Source of the DNA: Paludibacter sp. UBA6032
GTDB taxonomy: Bacteria; Bacteroidota; Bacteroidia; Bacteroidales; Paludibacteraceae
DNA length: 64,000 nt
Assembly (NCBI GenBank): GCA_002427885.1
Contig: DIZI01000018.1
Span: 50,996-114,995 of the forward strand
Direction: 5' to 3'
Part shown: positions 63,980 through 64,000 of the stretch, piece after piece
How positions within the stretch are numbered: the first letter of the stretch is position 1
Layout: every line of letters starts with the position of its first letter
Made by a program: the position numbers and the translations under genes
Notes under the pieces: model-generated
Told to the model about the DNA's origin: nothing
The model's input: only the letters and a program-made list of their open reading frames with translations
Databases searched by the model: none

Positions 63980-64000
63980 GTCTTGTCCTAAATTAGCTTG

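Overview
The window reads as a chromosome segment from a member of the Bacteroidota, most likely order Bacteroidales (a Paludibacter- or Dysgonomonas-like organism is possible, but this is inference). The evidence is two SusC/SusD pairs, three proteins with type IX secretion (T9SS) C-terminal sorting domains, lipoproteins with Bacteroidota-style export signals, an Rnf complex in rnfE-rnfA order, GldF-like and DUF4105/Lnb-like proteins, and promoters of the Bacteroides type (TAnnTTTG at -7, TTG near -33).

Layout. 1-1163: end of an rnf operon (rnfE cut by the window edge, then rnfA). 1206-7307, minus strand: lpxB, a small membrane protein, surE, a GldF-like ABC permease, a TPR protein and a Crp/Fnr regulator. 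7559-9554, plus strand: an Lnb/DUF4105 protein and kdsB, closed by a strong bidirectional terminator. 9596-10093: a DMP19-family protein. 10154-38887: a large alpha-glucan (starch/maltodextrin) locus. Its minus arm runs LacI regulator, MFS sugar transporter, GH65, GH13, GH3-PA14, DUF4153 membrane protein, GH13. Its divergent plus arm runs SusC, SusD, GH13, GH13, a tandem-duplicated esterase, and a T9SS-secreted GH13. A T9SS-secreted protein made only of starch-binding modules lies beyond an unrelated methyltransferase gene. 39275-52118: a second polysaccharide locus with GH3, SusC, SusD, a surface glycan-binding lipoprotein and a GH30 lipoprotein, then a divergent Nudix-type regulator and a second, T9SS-secreted GH30. 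This content resembles known beta-1,6-glucan loci. 52309-52590: a SemiSWEET sugar transporter. 52800-63571: mostly housekeeping genes (S41 protease, dCMP deaminase, Mpl, a metallo-beta-lactamase fold hydrolase, an ABC exporter pair, gamma-carbonic anhydrase, tRNA-Leu, queF, Xaa-Pro aminopeptidase). 63707-63979: thirteen exact-length 21-bp tandem repeats.

How it fits together. In the alpha-glucan locus, secreted and surface amylases and binding proteins would cut and capture starch, SusCD would import oligosaccharides, periplasmic GH13 enzymes would shorten them, and the MFS carrier would take maltose or maltodextrins into the cytoplasm. LacI-type palindromes built on GCAAACGTTTGC lie about 60-62 bp upstream of the -7 boxes of susC, the T9SS amylase, the binding protein and the regulator operon itself. 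That is an activator-like position and defines a probable local regulon. The cytoplasmic GH65, expected to be a maltose phosphorylase, has leucine where the family's catalytic glutamate should be (residue 488), and no beta-phosphoglucomutase gene is present in the window.

In the second locus the Nudix-type regulator has a degraded Nudix box. Two GTGT-N7-ACAC palindromes lie at nearly equal distances (39 and 38 bp) from the -7 boxes of the GH3-led operon and of the regulator gene, and they are good candidate operators.
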